From: Luteimonas galliterrae
Lineage (GTDB): Bacteria > Pseudomonadota > Gammaproteobacteria > Xanthomonadales > Xanthomonadaceae
Length of the DNA stretch: 64,000 nucleotides
Direction of reading: 5' to 3'
NCBI RefSeq assembly: GCF_023374055.1
Contig: NZ_JAMBEP010000001.1
Coordinates: 1,426,001-1,490,000 of the forward strand
Of the stretch, positions 17,242 through 27,828 are shown piece after piece (the stretch's first letter is position 1; every line of letters begins with the position of its first letter). The translations under genes and the position numbers were made by a program. Below the pieces are notes generated by a model that ran no database searches, was not told where the DNA came from, and saw nothing but the letters and a program-made list of their open reading frames with translations.

Positions 17242-18303
17242 ATGGATTACCGTTTTCTCGGCGCTTCCGGATTCAAAGTGCCCGCGCTCGGTTTCGGCGC
17301 AGGCACGTTCGGCGGCAAAGGCCCGCTGTTCAGCGCGTGGGGCAATACCGACATCGATGAGGCCAAGCGGCTGATCGACATTTGCCTGGATGCCGGCCTC
17401 AATCTTTTCGACACCGCCGACGTGTATTCGGACGGCGCATCGGAATCGATCCTGGGCGCGGCGATCAAGGGCCGGCGCGACGACGTCATCCTGTCGACCA
17501 AGCTCACCCTGCGCGCAGGCGCAGGCCCGAACGACGTCGGCGCCTCGCGCCATCATCTGATCAAGGCGACCGATGCCGCGCTCAAGCGCCTGGGCACCGA
17601 CTACATCGATCTGCTGCAGCTGCACCACTTCGACGCGATGACGCCGGCGGAAAGCGTGATGTCCACGCTCGACGACCTGGTGCGCGCCGGCAAGGTGCGT
17701 TATCTCGGCGCATCGAATTTTTCCGGCTGGCACCTGATGAAGTCGCAGGCCGCCGCCGACCGTTACGGCTATTCGCGCTTCGTTGCCAACCAGACCTACT
17801 ATTCCTTGGTCGGCCGCGATTACGAGTGGGAATTGATGCCGCTGGGCCAGGACCAGGGCGTCGGCGCGGTGGTGTGGAGTCCGCTCGGATGGGGCCGGCT
17901 GACCGGCAAGATCCGCCGCGGCCAGCCGCTGCCGGAAGGCAGCCGCCTGCACGACACCGCCGGCTTCGCGCCGCCTGTGGACGAAGATCGGCTGTATCGC
18001 GTGGTCGATACGCTTGACGCGATCGCCGCGGAGACCGGCAAGACCATTCCGCAGATCGCATTGAACTGGCTGCTGCAGCGTCCCACGGTATCCACAGTAT
18101 TGATCGGCGCGCGCAACGAGGCGCAACTCAGGCAGAACCTCGGCGCGGTCGGCTGGAACCTCAGCGCCGAACAAGTCGCCAAACTCGATGCAGCCAGCGA
18201 CGTCACGCCGCCTTATCCCTATTACCCGTATTGGAATGGGCAGTTCACCGAACGCAATCCGCCATCGGTGCCTCTCGCAACCTCCGCCGGTGAAACGACA
18301 TGA
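17242..18303 (+). CDS. Aldo/keto reductase
   Basis: A 353-residue NADPH-dependent oxidoreductase with the AKR TIM barrel. The catalytic set is visible as Asp57 and Tyr62 (FDTADVYSDG), Lys87 (LSTKLTL) and His128 (LQLHHFD). NADPH contacts fit the C-terminal VLIGARNEAQLRQN segment. It probably reduces reactive carbonyls. AAGGA lies ten bases before the ATG, 32 bases after the transporter stop. Its stop overlaps the next start in ATGA, so the two are translationally coupled. Confidence 0.93.
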   Translation: MDYRFLGASGFKVPALGFGAGTFGGKGPLFSAWGNTDIDEAKRLIDICLDAGLNLFDTADVYSDGASESILGAAIKGRRDDVILSTKLTLRAGAGPNDVGASRHHLIKATDAALKRLGTDYIDLLQLHHFDAMTPAESVMSTLDDLVRAGKVRYLGASNFSGWHLMKSQAAADRYGYSRFVANQTYYSLVGRDYEWELMPLGQDQGVGAVVWSPLGWGRLTGKIRRGQPLPEGSRLHDTAGFAPPVDEDRLYRVVDTLDAIAAETGKTIPQIALNWLLQRPTVSTVLIGARNEAQLRQNLGAVGWNLSAEQVAKLDAASDVTPPYPYYPYWNGQFTERNPPSVPLATSAGETT

Positions 18304-19319
18304 AAGCCGTCGCCCTGACCCGTTATTTGCCGATCGACGATCCGCAGTCCCTGCTCGACGTCGAACTGCCGAAACCCGTCTCGCCGACCGGCCACGATCT
18401 ATTGGTGCGCGTCGAAGCGGTCTCGGTGAACCCGGTGGACACCAAGATACGTTCGCCGAAACCGCAGACCGAAACGCAACCGAAGGTTTTGGGCTACGAC
18501 GCGGCCGGCGTGGTCGAAGCGGTCGGCGAAAATGTCGAGGAATTCAAACCGGGCGACGCGGTTTACTACGCCGGCGACGTCACCCGATCCGGCAGCAATG
18601 CCGAATTCCAACTCGTGGATGCGCGCTTGGTCGGCCGCAAACCGGCATCCTTGGACTTCGCCCAGGCCGCGGCGCTGCCGCTGACCGCGATCACGGCGTG
18701 GGAACTGCTGTTCCAGCGCATGCCGTACGACGCCGAACGCGGAGGCGAAGGCAAATCCTTGCTGGTGATCGCCGGTGCCGGCGGCGTCGGCTCGATCGCG
18801 ATCCAGCTGGCGCGCCGCGCCGGCTTCACTGTGATCGCGACCGCATCGCGCGCCGAAACCGTCGCCTGGTGCGAAAAGATGGGTGCGCACCACGTGATCG
18901 ACCACCGCCGACCGCTGGCGCCGCAGCTGGCCGCGCTGGGCTTGGAACGCATCGATGCGGCGATCAATCTCGCCGATACCGATCGCTATTGGGAAGCGCT
19001 GGGCGAATTGCTCGCGCCGCAAGGGCATCTGGGCCTCATCGTCGAACCCAGCGGCGCGCTGAAGATCGGCGATCCGTACAAGGCCAAGTGCATCGGCATC
19101 CATTGGGAAATGATGTTCGCCAGGCCGCGCTTCAAAACGCCGGACCAGGACGAGCAGGGCCGCATCCTCGATCGCGTCGCGAAGCTGATCGACGCGGGCG
19201 AATTGAAAGGAACGCAGAACGAAACTCTCTCGCCGATAAACGCCGCGAACCTGCGCGAAGCGCATCGGCGGCTGGAGTCGGGAACCAACATCGGAAAGCT
19301 CACTTTAGCCGGGTGGTGA
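18300..19319 (+). CDS. Zinc-type alcohol dehydrogenase-like protein (quinone oxidoreductase group)
   Basis: A 339-residue medium-chain dehydrogenase/reductase. The N-terminal catalytic domain has VSVNPVDTKIRS and LGYDAAGVVEAVG; the Rossmann fold shows VIAGAGGVGSIAIQLARRAG. The usual zinc-binding cysteines and histidines are missing, as in quinone oxidoreductase-like members, so it probably acts as an NADPH-dependent enal/quinone reductase. It overlaps the aldo/keto reductase gene by ATGA and is followed by phzF-like after 48 bases. The shared operon suggests handling of electrophilic carbonyls or quinones, as inference only. Confidence 0.9.
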   Translation: MKAVALTRYLPIDDPQSLLDVELPKPVSPTGHDLLVRVEAVSVNPVDTKIRSPKPQTETQPKVLGYDAAGVVEAVGENVEEFKPGDAVYYAGDVTRSGSNAEFQLVDARLVGRKPASLDFAQAAALPLTAITAWELLFQRMPYDAERGGEGKSLLVIAGAGGVGSIAIQLARRAGFTVIATASRAETVAWCEKMGAHHVIDHRRPLAPQLAALGLERIDAAINLADTDRYWEALGELLAPQGHLGLIVEPSGALKIGDPYKAKCIGIHWEMMFARPRFKTPDQDEQGRILDRVAKLIDAGELKGTQNETLSPINAANLREAHRRLESGTNIGKLTLAGW

Positions 19320-19367
19320 ATGTCACCGCGCAACCCATACTCTTTCGCTCGAACTCCGGAGATTTGA

Positions 19368-20207
19368 ATGAGCAACGGCACGCTGCACCGCTACACCGCA
19401 TTCTCTAGCGATCCCGATGGCGGCAATCCCGCAGGCATATGGATCGGCGACGCGCTGCCCGATGCGGCGACGATGCAGAAGATCGCCGCCGACGTGGGCT
19501 ATTCGGAAACCGCCTTCGTCGCGCCGCAGCGCGGCGCCGAACGCGAGATCCGCTACTACAGCCCCGAAGCGGAAGTGCCGTTCTGCGGGCACGCCACCAT
19601 CGCCACCGGCGTGGCCTTGGGCGCGATCGACGGCGACGGCGACTATCGGCTCGCGACGCGCGTCGGCGAAGTGCCGGTGTCCGTGCGCATGCGCGACGGC
19701 GTGCGCGAAGCCGCGCTCACGTCGGTAGCGCCGCGCCACGAACCGGTGCCGGAAGCGCTGCTCGACGCCGCGCTGTCCACGCTCGGCTGGACGCGCGATG
19801 CGCTCGATCCGGCGATCCCGCCGGTACGCGCCTTCGGCGGCGCCTGGCATCTGGTGCTCGCCGTCGCCGATGCGCGCACGCTGGACCGGCTGGACTACGA
19901 CTTCGACCGGCTCAAGGCGCTGATGCTCGCCGAGGATCTGACGACGTTGCAGCTGGTGTGGCGCGAGAGCGACGAGGTCTTCCATGCCCGCGATCCGTTC
20001 CCGGTCGGCGGCGTGGTCGAGGATCCGGCCACCGGTGCCGCGGCGGCGGCGCTGGGCGGCTATCTGCGCGATGCCGGCCTGCTGCGCGCGCCAGCCTCCC
20101 TCCTGATCCGCCAGGGCGAAGCCATGGGCCGCCCGAGTCGCTTGCACGTGGGCATTCCCGTGAGCGGCGGCATCGTCGTGAGCGGTACGGCCGTGCCGAT
20201 CGCTTAA
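19368..20207 (+). CDS. PhzF family protein
   Basis: A 279-residue member of the PhzF/diaminopimelate-epimerase-like fold. Family signatures are SSDPDGGNPAGIW, the catalytic glutamate in GYSETAFV, PEAEVPFCGHATIATG in the first half, and EDPATGAAAAALGGY with QGEAMGRPSRL in the second. Most members outside phenazine clusters have unknown isomerase activity on small metabolites. It closes the LysR-linked operon. GGAGATTTGA precedes the ATG. No phenazine genes are nearby, so phenazine synthesis is not implied. Confidence 0.92.
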   Translation: MSNGTLHRYTAFSSDPDGGNPAGIWIGDALPDAATMQKIAADVGYSETAFVAPQRGAEREIRYYSPEAEVPFCGHATIATGVALGAIDGDGDYRLATRVGEVPVSVRMRDGVREAALTSVAPRHEPVPEALLDAALSTLGWTRDALDPAIPPVRAFGGAWHLVLAVADARTLDRLDYDFDRLKALMLAEDLTTLQLVWRESDEVFHARDPFPVGGVVEDPATGAAAAALGGYLRDAGLLRAPASLLIRQGEAMGRPSRLHVGIPVSGGIVVSGTAVPIA

Positions 20208-22328
<2,121 letters not shown>

Positions 22329-22393
22329 ATCGCCCGTTGCGCCGACTTCCCGAATAAAAACTCCAATTTAATCAAGCATTTCCAGTTTTCACG

Positions 22394-22448
22394 TTCAGGC
22401 GGGGTTGGGTAACCCGCCGCTACCTTGCGCGCACTTTCCCCGCCTGAA
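22394..22448. repeat. Inverted repeat in the fadH-hydrolase gap
   Basis: TTCAGGCGGGG (22394-22404) and CCCCGCCTGAA (22438-22448) are perfect 11-bp arms 33 bases apart. GCGGGTTACCC-type pairing lies in between. The rest of the 315-base gap (22311-22625) shows no gene. Confidence 0.6.
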
Positions 22449-22625
22449 GGTTCGGCGGGAACCGGTGCGAGCACGCAATCCTGCGGCTTTTGCGCCCGGG
22501 CAAAGGGCGCCACAGAGCCGCCCGCCCTCCCCAGTACGCCATGCCGGTCTTGGCCGCGAATCCCGTATAGATGAATGGGGATCCGCGTTCAGCACCTGCG
22601 CAACGGAGCAAGGAGTACGCGTTAC

Positions 22626-23084
22626 ATGAAGTTGGCCTGGATCCTCTGGCTGTCCCAAATGCTGCCCCAGCCGGCAGCCGATTCGCTGTGCCTCAGCACC
22701 ACGGTCTATCTGGAAGCACGCGACCAGTCGGTCCGTGGCCAGCAGGCCGTAGCCGAGGTCGCCCTGCGCCGCCGCGACAGCGGCCTGTGGGGCGACAACG
22801 TCTGCTCCGTGGTCACCGCCCGCAAGCAATTCGCCCCCACCCTGGTCTCCCCCCAGACCCGGCTCAGCAATAGCGAGGCCTGGGCCGAAGCGGTGACCAT
22901 CGCCCTGGAAGCTGAGCGCAACTGGGCGCTGCCGGCCGGCCAGCGCAAGGAAATCGTGCCCGGCGCCAGCCACTTCATGGCGCACGCCATCGCCGCACCG
23001 AGCTGGCGCAACGCTTATCAGGTGGCGACGATCGGCGACCACACCTTCCTGCGGGTGCAGAAGCTCAAGCCGCGTCGCGGCTGA
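22626..23084 (+). CDS. Cell wall hydrolase, SleB-type (Hydrolase_2)
   Basis: A 152-residue exported protein. A short signal peptide (MKLAWILWLSQMLPQPAA) is followed by a single SleB catalytic domain, with TTVYLEARDQSVRGQQAVAE carrying the catalytic glutamate and DNVCSVVTARKQFAP. Two cysteines (DSLCL and NVCSV) could pair. SleB-like enzymes cleave the glycan strands of peptidoglycan. In non-sporulating bacteria they are assumed to remodel the wall. AAGGAG lies ten bases before the ATG at 22626. The longer frame from 22575 would hide the signal peptide. Confidence 0.88.
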   Translation: MKLAWILWLSQMLPQPAADSLCLSTTVYLEARDQSVRGQQAVAEVALRRRDSGLWGDNVCSVVTARKQFAPTLVSPQTRLSNSEAWAEAVTIALEAERNWALPAGQRKEIVPGASHFMAHAIAAPSWRNAYQVATIGDHTFLRVQKLKPRRG

Positions 23085-23096
23085 TCCTCTCTACTC

Positions 23097-23185
23097 TTTG
23101 TGGGAGCGGCTTTAGCCGCGAGCTCTTTCCTCACCGCCGAAGCGAACTGGAAAAAGCTCGCGGCTAAAGCCGCTCCTACAAAAGC
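23097..23185. repeat. GAGCGGCTTnAGCCGC repeat, copy 4
   Basis: Arms GTGGGAGCGGCTTTAGCCGC plus GAGCT and AGCTCGCGGCTAAAGCCGCT plus CCTAC. It starts about 12 bases after the hydrolase stop and precedes the glutathione transferase gene on the same strand. Confidence 0.95.
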
Positions 23186-23279
23186 TAGCTGTGTCGCAAC
23201 GCAACGATCCGTTTCGCGCCGGCCATTGAGCCTTCACGGCCGAATGCCGATCATGCGGCTCCTTCGTAAGGAGTTGCCC

Positions 23280-23891
23280 ATGAAGCTGTACTATTCGCCA
23301 GGCGCCTGCTCGCTCGCCGACCACATCGTGCTCGAGTGGACCGGCCAACCTTACGAAGCCGTGCGCGTGACGCGCGAAGAACGCAAACAACCCGCTTTCC
23401 TGGCGATCAATCCGGCCGGCGCAGTGCCCGTGCTGGAAGAAGACGGCTGGCTGCTCACCCAGAACGCGGCGATCCTCAACTACCTCGCCGACCGCTTCCC
23501 CGAGACCGGCGTGGGTGGCGACGGCACGCCGCAAAGCCGCGCCGAAGCGAACCGCTGGCTGGCCTTCGTCAATTCCGACATGCATCCGGCGTTCAAGCCC
23601 TTGTTCGGCAGCACCGCGTATCTCGGCGACGATGCTGCGATCGAAAAGAGCAAGGCCGACGCGCGCGCCAAGCTTCGCGGCATGTTCAAGAGCGCCGACG
23701 CGCAACTGGCCGGCAAGGACTGGCTGACCGGCCATCGCACGATCGCCGATCCTTATTTCTTCGTGCTTACGCGCTGGGCCAAGGCGAACGATATCGACCT
23801 GTCCGGCCTGGATAACGTCGAACGGTTCTTCCAGCACATGCATGCCGATGCCGGCGTGCAGAAGGCTCTGAAGGACGAAGGCCTGACTTGA
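23280..23891 (+). CDS. Glutathione S-transferase, beta class
   Basis: A 203-residue cytosolic transferase. The start MKLYYSPGACSLADHIVLEW places the beta-class active cysteine at residue 10, with Ser11 next to it. The thioredoxin-like domain includes NPAGAVPVLEEDGWLLTQNAAI; the helical C-terminal domain includes TGHRTIADPYFFVLTRWA. It conjugates or reduces electrophiles with glutathione. AAGGAG lies eight bases before the ATG at 23280; the longer upstream frame crosses a repeat and is not real. The enzyme would suit the nearby carbonyl/quinone operon, but no direct link is shown. Confidence 0.94.
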   Translation: MKLYYSPGACSLADHIVLEWTGQPYEAVRVTREERKQPAFLAINPAGAVPVLEEDGWLLTQNAAILNYLADRFPETGVGGDGTPQSRAEANRWLAFVNSDMHPAFKPLFGSTAYLGDDAAIEKSKADARAKLRGMFKSADAQLAGKDWLTGHRTIADPYFFVLTRWAKANDIDLSGLDNVERFFQHMHADAGVQKALKDEGLT

Positions 23892-23903
23892 GTTCCAGCT
23901 TTC

Positions 23904-23971
23904 GTAGGTGCGAATTCATTCGCACGCTTTTCGGTTCCAGATCAAAAGCGTGCGAATGAATTCGCACCTAC
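23904..23971. repeat. GCGAATTCATTCGC repeat, structural relative of the main family
   Basis: GTAGGTGCGAATTCATTCGC plus ACGCTTTT and its exact complement form perfect 28-bp arms around a 12-base loop. Each arm holds its own palindrome (TGCGAAT-TC-ATTCGCA). The layout is that of the GAGCGGCTTnAGCCGC repeats, with the same GTAGG(A/T)GCG start and a similar CTTTT inner end but a different core. It lies 12 bases after the glutathione transferase stop. Confidence 0.95.
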
Positions 23972-23983
23972 GAAGAGCAGGAG

Positions 23984-24006
23984 CAGCGGAGCAAGCCCCG
24001 CTCTAC
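23984..24006. repeat. GCAGCGGAGCAAGCnCCGCTCTAC repeat
   Basis: CAGCGGAGCAAGCCCCGCTC is the inverse form of the repeat at 941-964. It ends eight bases before the stop of the convergent small gene. Confidence 0.8.
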
Positions 24007-24014
24007 AAAGCTCG

Positions 24015-24485
24015 TCAGGCCAGCGCGGCGCGAACGCCCCGTTCCCACTGCGATGCCGAGGGCTCGCCTTTGGATTTGGCGATCGCGGCGGTCAGTTCGG
24101 GCAGCAGCGCCGACAGCTCGTCGGTATCCGCGCAACGCTCGATCTTCAGCTGCATGAAATAGCCGCGCAAGCCAAGATGCTGGCGCACGGCTTCGGACAT
24201 CAGGCCGCTGAGCAGGCGGTAGCGGTCGGCGACGTCGGATTGCGGCAGCGGCGCGGCGCCGGGCGCGATCTGCCCAACCGGCGCGATCAGTCCCAGCTCG
24301 GCCAACTGCGCCAAGGCGTCGGGCGGCGCATGCAGGCCGCTGGCCAGCCCGAGCAACTGGGCGATGGTTCGGCGGCCGTCCACCACCAGCAATGTCGATC
24401 TCAACGCCGGCGCCAGCTTGCGCGCGCGCGTTTCGATCTCGTCGCGACCGGCATCGGTCTTGGCGTATACCTCGTCAGCTCGCAT
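24015..24485 (-). CDS. Conserved hypothetical protein downstream of prpC
   Basis: A 156-residue cytoplasmic protein with no signal peptide or membrane helix. The N-terminus (YAKTDAGRDEIETRARKLAP, then LRSTLLVVDGRRTIAQLL) has the pattern of a small proteobacterial family in which a KT..G..EI..R segment is followed by R.LL.LVDG. I know no function for it. The helical C-terminal half contains LGLRGYFMQLKIERC. GGGAGG lies five bases before the ATG at 24485. It begins 36 bases after the prpC stop, so it may ride on the prp transcript. Confidence 0.7.
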   Translation of the reverse strand: MRADEVYAKTDAGRDEIETRARKLAPALRSTLLVVDGRRTIAQLLGLASGLHAPPDALAQLAELGLIAPVGQIAPGAAPLPQSDVADRYRLLSGLMSEAVRQHLGLRGYFMQLKIERCADTDELSALLPELTAAIAKSKGEPSASQWERGVRAALA

Positions 24486-24521
24486 CGCTCCCTCCCCAGG
24501 CTCAGGATGCGCGCCGCGGCC

Positions 24522-25679
24522 TCAGCCGCGGCGGTCGATCGACACGTACTCGCGATCTTCCGGGCCCGTGTAATTGGCGCTCGGGCGGATGATCTTGCCG
24601 TCCTCGCGCTGTTCTATCACGTGCGCCGACCACCCGGATGTGCGGGCGATCACGAACAGCGGGGTGAACATCGGCGTCGGCACGCCCATCATGTGGTAGC
24701 TGGAGGCGCTGTACCAGTCCAGGTTGGGGAACATCTTCTTCAGGTCCATCATCAGCGTTTCGATGCGCTCGCTGACCTCGAACAGGGTGCGGTTGCCGCT
24801 GTCCTCGCACAGCTTGCGGCTGAGGTCCTTGATGATCGGGTTGCGCGGATCGCCGATGGTGTAGACCGGGTGGCCGAAGCCGATCACGATCTCCTTGCGC
24901 TCGACGCGCGCGCGGATGTCGGCCTCGGCGTCGTCGGCGTTGGCGTAACGCGAGATGATGTCCATCGCGACTTCATTGGCGCCGCCGTGCTTGGGCCCGC
25001 GCAGCGCGCCGATCGCGCCGGTGATGCACGAATGCATGTCCGACCCGGTGCCGGCGATCACGCGCGCGGTGAACGTGGACGCGTTGAACTCGTGCTCGGC
25101 GTACAGGATCAGCGACTTGTCCATCGCGTTCTCGTGCAGCGCGCTGGGCGGTTCGCCGTGCAGCAGGTGCAGGAAGTGCGCGGCGATGCTGTCGTCGTCG
25201 GTCTCGACGTCGATGCGGCGGCCGTTGCGGGTGAAATGCCACCAGTACAGCAGCATCGAGCCGAAGCTGGCCATCAGCCGGTCGGCGATGTCGCGCGCTT
25301 CGGCGGCCGGATGGCCTTCGCGCTCGGGCAGGACCGTGCCCAGCACCGAGCAGCCGGTGCGCATCACGTCCATCGGATGGGCGTTGGCGGGGACCAGTTC
25401 CAGGGCTTCCTGCACGATCGCGGGCAGGCCGCGCAGGCGCTTGAGCTTGGCCTTGTACGCCTTCAGCTGCGATGCGGTCGGCAGCACGCCATGGACCAGC
25501 AGATGAGCCACTTCTTCGAAGGTGGACTTGGTCGCCAGATCGTGGATGTCATAGCCGCGGTAATGCAGGTCGTTGCCGCTGCGGCCGACGGTGCACAGCG
25601 CGGTGTTGCCCGCGGCGGTGCCGGACAGGGCTACCGATTTCTTGGGCTTGAATCCGCCGGCGGTCGCGTTGTCGCTCAT
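24522..25679 (-). CDS. prpC: 2-methylcitrate synthase
   Basis: A 385-residue citrate-synthase-family enzyme that condenses propionyl-CoA with oxaloacetate to 2-methylcitrate. Segments typical of PrpC are [34 protein letters not shown], the catalytic histidines in [11 protein letters not shown] and [15 protein letters not shown], and [16 protein letters not shown]. The start at 25679 has GAAGGA six to seven bases upstream. It follows prpB by 44 bases on the same strand, a prpBC operon. prpD is elsewhere in the window, and mdh, which supplies oxaloacetate, is close by. Confidence 0.96.
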   Translation of the reverse strand: MSDNATAGGFKPKKSVALSGTAAGNTALCTVGRSGNDLHYRGYDIHDLATKSTFEEVAHLLVHGVLPTASQLKAYKAKLKRLRGLPAIVQEALELVPANAHPMDVMRTGCSVLGTVLPEREGHPAAEARDIADRLMASFGSMLLYWWHFTRNGRRIDVETDDDSIAAHFLHLLHGEPPSALHENAMDKSLILYAEHEFNASTFTARVIAGTGSDMHSCITGAIGALRGPKHGGANEVAMDIISRYANADDAEADIRARVERKEIVIGFGHPVYTIGDPRNPIIKDLSRKLCEDSGNRTLFEVSERIETLMMDLKKMFPNLDWYSASSYHMMGVPTPMFTPLFVIARTSGWSAHVIEQREDGKIIRPSANYTGPEDREYVSIDRRG

Positions 25680-25723
25680 TTGCGTTTCCTTCGTTCGTCG
25701 GTTGTTTTCGATCGCGAGGCGCG

Positions 25724-26614
25724 TCACTTGGACGACTTGGCGAACAATTCGTCGAGCCTGCGTTCGTATTCGTGATAGCCGATCCGGTCGTACAGCTCCT
25801 CGCGGGTCTGCATCGTACCGACCACGGCCTTCTGCGTACCGTCGCGGCGGATCGCGGCGTAGACGTTCTCCGCGGCCTTGTTCATCGCCCGGAACGCGGA
25901 CAGCGGGAACAGCTGGATCGAGACGCCGGCCGAGGCCAGCTCGTCGCGGGTGAACAGCGGGGTCTGCCCGAACTCGGTGATGTTGGCCAGCACCGGCGCC
26001 TTCACCGCATCGACGAAGCGCTTGTACGTCGGAAGATCGTAGGCGGCCTCTGCGAAGATGCCATCCGCACCGGCTTCGACGCAGGCGATGGCGCGTTCGA
26101 TCGCCGCATCCACGCCGTCGACCGCGATCGCGTCGGTGCGCGCGATCAGGAAGAAGTCCGGATCGGTCTTGGCGTCGGCCGCAGCCTTGACGCGATCGGC
26201 CATTTCGCCGGCGCTGACGATCTCCTTGCCCGGACGGTGGCCGCAACGCTTGGCGCCGATCTGGTCTTCGATGTGACAGGCCGCGGCGCCGGCCTTGATC
26301 AACGATTTCACCGTGCGCGCGATGTTGAACGCGCTAGGGCCGAAGCCGGTGTCGATGTCGACAAGCAGCGGCAGATCGCACACGTCGGTGATGCGGCGCG
26401 TGTCGGTCAGCACGTCTTCCAGCGTGTTGATACCCAGATCGGGCAGGCCCAGCGAACCGGCGGCGACGCCGCCGCCAGACAAGTAAATCGCACGGTAGCC
26501 GGCCCGCTGCGCCAGCAAGGCGTGGTTGGCGTTGATCGCACCGATCACTTGCAACGGAGATTCTTCGGCGAGTGCGGCGCGAAAACGTGCGCCGGCAGAG
26601 GTTTGCGGGGCCAT
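25724..26614 (-). CDS. prpB: Methylisocitrate lyase
   Basis: A 296-residue enzyme of the isocitrate lyase/PEP mutase superfamily that splits 2-methylisocitrate into pyruvate and succinate. The catalytic cysteine is Cys124 in [13 protein letters not shown]; metal and substrate residues lie in LVDIDTGFG and [13 protein letters not shown] lies six bases before the ATG at 26614. The only nearby -10-like sequence, TAAAAT at 26636-26641, lacks a -35 partner. prpC follows after 44 bases. No PrpR-type regulator adjoins the operon. Confidence 0.96.
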   Translation of the reverse strand: MAPQTSAGARFRAALAEESPLQVIGAINANHALLAQRAGYRAIYLSGGGVAAGSLGLPDLGINTLEDVLTDTRRITDVCDLPLLVDIDTGFGPSAFNIARTVKSLIKAGAAACHIEDQIGAKRCGHRPGKEIVSAGEMADRVKAAADAKTDPDFFLIARTDAIAVDGVDAAIERAIACVEAGADGIFAEAAYDLPTYKRFVDAVKAPVLANITEFGQTPLFTRDELASAGVSIQLFPLSAFRAMNKAAENVYAAIRRDGTQKAVVGTMQTREELYDRIGYHEYERRLDELFAKSSK

Positions 26615-26915
26615 GGCGTCTCCAGGAAAGGGACTATTTTAGCTGAACCTGGAAGCTCCCGCCCTCATCTTGCCAGAGGCGGCTCAGCCGGGTCCCGACC
26701 GGGCCAATCGGGAAAACGCGATAGCGTTGGGATCGTATGCGCCAACTTTCACGATCATGACATTGCTGGTCGGCACGACGGCACTCCACTGCACGTGACT
26801 AGCAGGCCATGAGCGCTGCCGGAATCTACCTTAACTGTCCATTTTCGCCAACTGATTTCGTCTTATCTATTACGGGCATGGACCCCCCTTGCCCATGGAA
26901 ACACAGGAGAAGCGC

Positions 26916-27734
26916 ATGCCTCTGATTCGCACTACTGTAGCAATGGCGCTAGCCTTGGCAACCGCAGATATTCAAGCAACCAGCCACTCTCGAATTGAAG
27001 AAATAACAGGGATGTATGTAACACCTCCCAGCGAAGGTCGCAGAGGGCGTTATGCACAGATCACATCGATCGAGAGAGATATATTTTGGCTCGCGGCGGA
27101 CGGAAAGCTGTCAGCAGTTAAGGCCACTCGAAAGAATGGCGTCATAACGTTGAATTACTTGAATGGAAGCAACGCCGGCCGAGCTCAGTATGAGATCAAG
27201 AAAAGAACGCTGACAGTTACTTACCCGAAGGCGCCAAGTATCGAGCTAAAAAAACCCATCCATCCTGCACACGTTCAAACCTTCCTGCGTTCCAGCCAGC
27301 ATGCGAATCTTTATGAGATAGATGAAGCTGGCGACGAACAGGGGGACGTTCGCTTCAAGAAGAATTTCTTTGCCCTTGGCAAGGATATGCAAATGATCGA
27401 ACAACAAGGACCGAACGGCAACGAGTGCCCTACCTACCTCTTACTCATCGATTTGAACGAACCCGTGCGCGAACAGTACGAAATCGCAAGAATCGTGGTT
27501 CGCGGGTTTATCGTCGAAGAAGGGAGCTCCGATCAGTGCCGCCCGCTAGACATACATAGGCATTATGTAATTAAGAACCACGAAATTGACGGATACTTGT
27601 ATTTCAACAAACAAGGCAATCCGATAGCCCTGGCAATCGCGTCTTATATGACGGGATTAGCTTATGTAAATGGCAAGTTTTTACCTAAGGATACGCTTGA
27701 CCTATTGATACGATTCGATCAAGAATTCGAATAG
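26916..27734 (+). CDS. Orphan secreted protein in a low-GC patch
   Basis: A 272-residue protein with a signal-peptide-like start (MPLIRTTVAMALALATADIQ, then ATSHS). I recognise no family. The mature part starts with a short beta-rich stretch (ITGMYVTPPSEGRRGRYAQI), has two cysteines (NGNECPTY and SDQCRPL), and ends in a hydrophobic-rich half. AGGAG lies seven bases before the ATG. Base composition is unlike the surroundings: three 60-base lines (from 27061, 27241 and 27541) hold 30, 31 and 24 G+C, against 40 in a line from prpC (25021). The preceding 301-base gap has no gene. Recent acquisition is inferred. Confidence 0.65.
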   Translation: MPLIRTTVAMALALATADIQATSHSRIEEITGMYVTPPSEGRRGRYAQITSIERDIFWLAADGKLSAVKATRKNGVITLNYLNGSNAGRAQYEIKKRTLTVTYPKAPSIELKKPIHPAHVQTFLRSSQHANLYEIDEAGDEQGDVRFKKNFFALGKDMQMIEQQGPNGNECPTYLLLIDLNEPVREQYEIARIVVRGFIVEEGSSDQCRPLDIHRHYVIKNHEIDGYLYFNKQGNPIALAIASYMTGLAYVNGKFLPKDTLDLLIRFDQEFE

Positions 27735-27828
27735 TGCACACGCCCAATTGATAGGAGCGCGGCGATGTCTCGCTTTAGGCAAAAGGGGCGGTTAGGCCAC
27801 CCCTTCGTCCGCTGCGTGCTGGCCCGTT

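Noticed and set aside
19368-20207. PhzF protein as evidence of a phenazine cluster
   Set aside because: No other phz genes are near; PhzF homologues are common outside phenazine pathways.
26615-26915. Small gene in the gap before the orphan gene
   Set aside because: No frame with a start, ribosome site and sensible composition; the stretch looks like spacer with a GC transition.
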